Of a stretch of DNA of 6,280 nt, positions 4,463 through 6,280 are shown piece by piece. The stretch lies in assembly GCA_030834835.1 (NCBI GenBank), contig JAUQXD010000171.1:1-6280 (forward strand), read 5' to 3'. The notes under the pieces are model-generated. The model searched no databases and was not told where the DNA came from. It saw only the letters and a program-made list of their open reading frames with translations. Source of the stretch: Thermoflexales bacterium (lineage in GTDB: Bacteria; Chloroflexota; Anaerolineae; Fen-1058). Each line of letters opens with the position of its first letter. Position 1 is the stretch's first letter. The position numbers were made by a program, and so were the translations under genes.

Positions 4463-6148
4463 ATGGCAAACGTCCGTTTCGACAAGTATTACAAATATGC
4501 TGAACTCACGACGGTGCTGCAAGCCTGGGCCGTGGAACAACCCGATCGATTCCGCCTGACCTCGATCGGCAAATCGTACGAAGGGCGCGACATCTGGTTG
4601 GCGACCGTGACCAACTTCGCCACCGGCCTGGACACCGAGAAGCCCGCGTTTTTCATTGAAGCCAACATCCACGCCGTCGAAGTCACCGGCTGCACGGCCA
4701 CGCTGCACCTGATCGATAAATTGCTCACGCAGTACGGCAGCGATGAGAAGGTCACGCGCGTGCTGGACACCCGCGCCTTCTACATCGCGCCGCGGCTGAA
4801 CCCCGATGGCGCGGAACTGGCACTGGCCGATCGGCCCAGGTTCGTCCGCTCGAGTGTGCGCCCCTACCCGCGCCTCGATCAGCAGGACGGCCTGATCGAA
4901 GAAGACGTGGACGGCGATGGCCGTATCCTGATGATGCGCGTGCGTGACCCGAATGGCGCGTGGAAACCGTATCCCGATGATCCGCGCTGGCTGATCGCGC
5001 GCGAACCCGACGACGCGCCGGATAGCGGCGAGTTCTATCGGTTGCTGCCGGAAGGCTCGATCCAGAATTACGACGGCGTCACGATCAAAGTCGCGCCCGC
5101 GCGCGAGGGGTTGGACCTCAATCGCCAGTATCCGATGGAGTGGGCGCCCGAAGGCGATCAGAAAGGCGCGGGGCCGTATCCGACTTCAGAGCCGGAAGTG
5201 CGCGCGATGGTGCAAGCCGTGAACGATCGGCCCAACATCACCGGCTACATTACTTACCACACGATGAGCGGCGTGCACTTGCGCCCCTACTCCGCGCACG
5301 CCGACGACGACCTGCCCACCGACGATCTGCGCACCTACAAATTCATCGGCGAGCGGGCGACTAAGTTCACGGGCTATCCGGCTAAATCGGTGTTTCACGA
5401 TTTCAAGTACGAGCCGAAGCAGGTCATTCGTGGCGGCTCCGACGATTGGATGTACGATCACCTGGGCGTGTATGCGTGGACGACCGAGTTCTGGAGTCCG
5501 CAGCAGCAGATCGGCTTGAAGGACTATCACTTCATCGAGTGGTATCGCGATCACCCGCTGGAGCACGATCTGAAGTTGCTGAAGTGGAACGATGAAACGC
5601 TCAAAGGCAAAGGCTACGTCGATTGGTATCCGTTCGAGCATCCGCAGTTGGGGCCTGTGGAATTGGGCGGCTGGGATCAAATGTACTCGTGGACCAATCC
5701 GCCCGCCGAGTTGCTGGAGAAAGAAATCGCTCCACACAGTGACTTCGCGATCTTCCATTTGCTCATCTCACCCAGGTTGGACGTGTACACCCTGGAAGTC
5801 AAGCCGTTGGGCGCGGATGCTTATCACGTGCGATTGGTCCTGTGTAACACGGGCTGGCTGCCGACGGCCATCACGCAGAAGGCAGTCGATCGCAAGGCGG
5901 TGCGCCCCATCGAAGTGGAATTGACGCTGCCCCATGGCGCGAGGTTGATCAACGGCGAGAAGAAAGTCGAAGCGGGACAGTTGCAAGGCCGCTCGCAGAA
6001 ACGCAACCTGCTATCGACGTATGCCGACGATACCAGCGACCGTGTGAAAGTCGAGTGGGTCATCGCCGCACCCCATGGCGGCACGCTCAAAATCGAGGCG
6101 CGGCATCAACGGGCGGGCGTGATTCGGCGCGAGGTTGAACTGAAGTAA
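4463..6148 (+). CDS. M14-family zinc carboxypeptidase, cytoplasmic
   Basis: A 561-residue metallopeptidase expected to remove C-terminal residues from peptides using one zinc ion. Zinc ligands are His70 and Glu73 in EANIHAVEVTG and His266 in ITYHTMSG. Substrate-binding candidates are Arg111 (APRLNPDGAE) and Asn220-Arg221 (GLDLNRQYP). The catalytic base is Glu342 (AWTTEFWSP), so the active site looks intact. Between Arg111 and Asn220 lies a segment far longer than the short one in carboxypeptidase A. It holds EEDVDGDGRILMMRV (146-160), an Asp-rich loop that could bind calcium, and PDDPRWLI. The peptidase domain ends near 375. Residues about 435-561 look like an added beta-rich domain (LRLVLCNTGWLPT-like strands). 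No signal peptide or membrane segment is present, so it should act in the cytosol. The start at 4463 follows GGAAGG by 5 bases and the -10 at 4430-4435; the frame stays open further upstream only across the repeat and antisense to rpsO. The exact substrate is unknown. Confidence 0.93.
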   Translation: MANVRFDKYYKYAELTTVLQAWAVEQPDRFRLTSIGKSYEGRDIWLATVTNFATGLDTEKPAFFIEANIHAVEVTGCTATLHLIDKLLTQYGSDEKVTRVLDTRAFYIAPRLNPDGAELALADRPRFVRSSVRPYPRLDQQDGLIEEDVDGDGRILMMRVRDPNGAWKPYPDDPRWLIAREPDDAPDSGEFYRLLPEGSIQNYDGVTIKVAPAREGLDLNRQYPMEWAPEGDQKGAGPYPTSEPEVRAMVQAVNDRPNITGYITYHTMSGVHLRPYSAHADDDLPTDDLRTYKFIGERATKFTGYPAKSVFHDFKYEPKQVIRGGSDDWMYDHLGVYAWTTEFWSPQQQIGLKDYHFIEWYRDHPLEHDLKLLKWNDETLKGKGYVDWYPFEHPQLGPVELGGWDQMYSWTNPPAELLEKEIAPHSDFAIFHLLISPRLDVYTLEVKPLGADAYHVRLVLCNTGWLPTAITQKAVDRKAVRPIEVELTLPHGARLINGEKKVEAGQLQGRSQKRNLLSTYADDTSDRVKVEWVIAAPHGGTLKIEARHQRAGVIRREVELK

Positions 6149-6157
6149 AAGACTGAG

Positions 6158-6214
6158 CCACGAAGGACACGAAGTCTCACAAAGCAATCTTAGTGAGCTT
6201 CGTGTTCTTCGTGG
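6158..6214. repeat. Long hairpin repeat, CCACGAAG...CTTCGTGG type
   Basis: Arms of 17 bases (6158-6174 with 6198-6214) match at 16 positions. After one bulged T they continue as CTCAC/GTGAG (6176-6180, 6193-6197) and then AAG/CTT around CAAT. The hairpin begins 10 bases after the peptidase stop and is followed on the plus strand by TTTAGAAAAA, so it may stop or stabilise the peptidase transcript. Text built on CCACGAAGGACACGAAG is familiar to me as a dispersed intergenic repeat in many unrelated environmental bacteria; the copy number in this genome is unknown. Confidence 0.8.
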
Positions 6215-6236
6215 TTTAGAAAAACGAAGTCTGCGT

Positions 6237-6263
6237 GTAGGCCGAGAGATCATCTCGGCCTAC
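6237..6263. repeat. Palindrome GTAGGCCGAGA...TCTCGGCCTAC
   Basis: Perfect 11-bp arms (6237-6247, 6253-6263) around GATCA. It shares its style, with a GGCCGA core, with the hairpin at 1294-1311. It has no T-run on either side, so it is probably a dispersed palindromic repeat rather than a terminator. The remaining bases to 6280 show no recognisable feature. Confidence 0.6.
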
Positions 6264-6280
6264 ATCGTCCCATGGCAGCG

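Noticed and set aside
5186..5758. Minus-strand open frame (190 codons) within the peptidase gene
   Set aside because: The plus strand encodes intact M14 motifs over this whole stretch. The opposite frame shows no motif or ribosome site.

Overview
The window looks like a piece of chromosome from an uncultured or little-studied bacterium of moderate to high GC, possibly a member of the Chloroflexota. That phylum guess rests on the style of the intergenic palindromic repeats, the many CGATCG hexamers and my recollection of similar text in that phylum. It is an inference with perhaps even odds; no rRNA or other decisive marker is present.

Layout, left to right. Positions 1-276 (minus) hold the first 92 codons of an unrecognised gene that runs off the left edge. 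It overlaps by 4 bases (ATGA) the end of a two-part GNAT-type N-acetyltransferase gene (273-1175, minus). Positions 1176-1357 hold a strong minus-strand intrinsic terminator and a cluster of small palindromes. Next come pnp (polynucleotide phosphorylase, 1358-3583, minus), a 339-base structured gap, and rpsO (ribosomal protein S15, 3923-4189, minus). This is the classic bacterial rpsO-pnp order. A 273-base divergent promoter region with a palindromic repeat separates rpsO from a plus-strand gene for a cytoplasmic M14 zinc carboxypeptidase (4463-6148). The right end (6149-6280) holds two hairpin repeats and no gene.

How it works together. rpsO has a good sigma70-type promoter (TTGTGA, 17 bases, TGG-TACAAT). 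No convincing terminator separates rpsO from pnp, so pnp is probably read both from the rpsO promoter and from a second -10 element at 3862-3867. The pnp unit ends at the terminator at 1198-1231. The acetyltransferase then starts from its own extended -10 element and is probably leaderless. The peptidase is transcribed divergently.

The part most worth a second look is the roughly 270-base pnp leader. It has a perfect 13-bp hairpin at or near its predicted 5' end. It also has two 16-nt hairpins of the same design (ACCA-nn-GGAGGT with a swapped, compensated base pair), one covering the real pnp Shine-Dalgarno and one about 200 bases upstream. A perfect 8-bp anti-Shine-Dalgarno could compete with the downstream hairpin, and facing arrays of 7-bp repeats lie between. 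Together they suggest a post-transcriptional switch on PNPase synthesis, analogous in logic but not in sequence to the RNase III/PNPase/CsrA control known for E. coli pnp. This is a hypothesis from reading the sequence.
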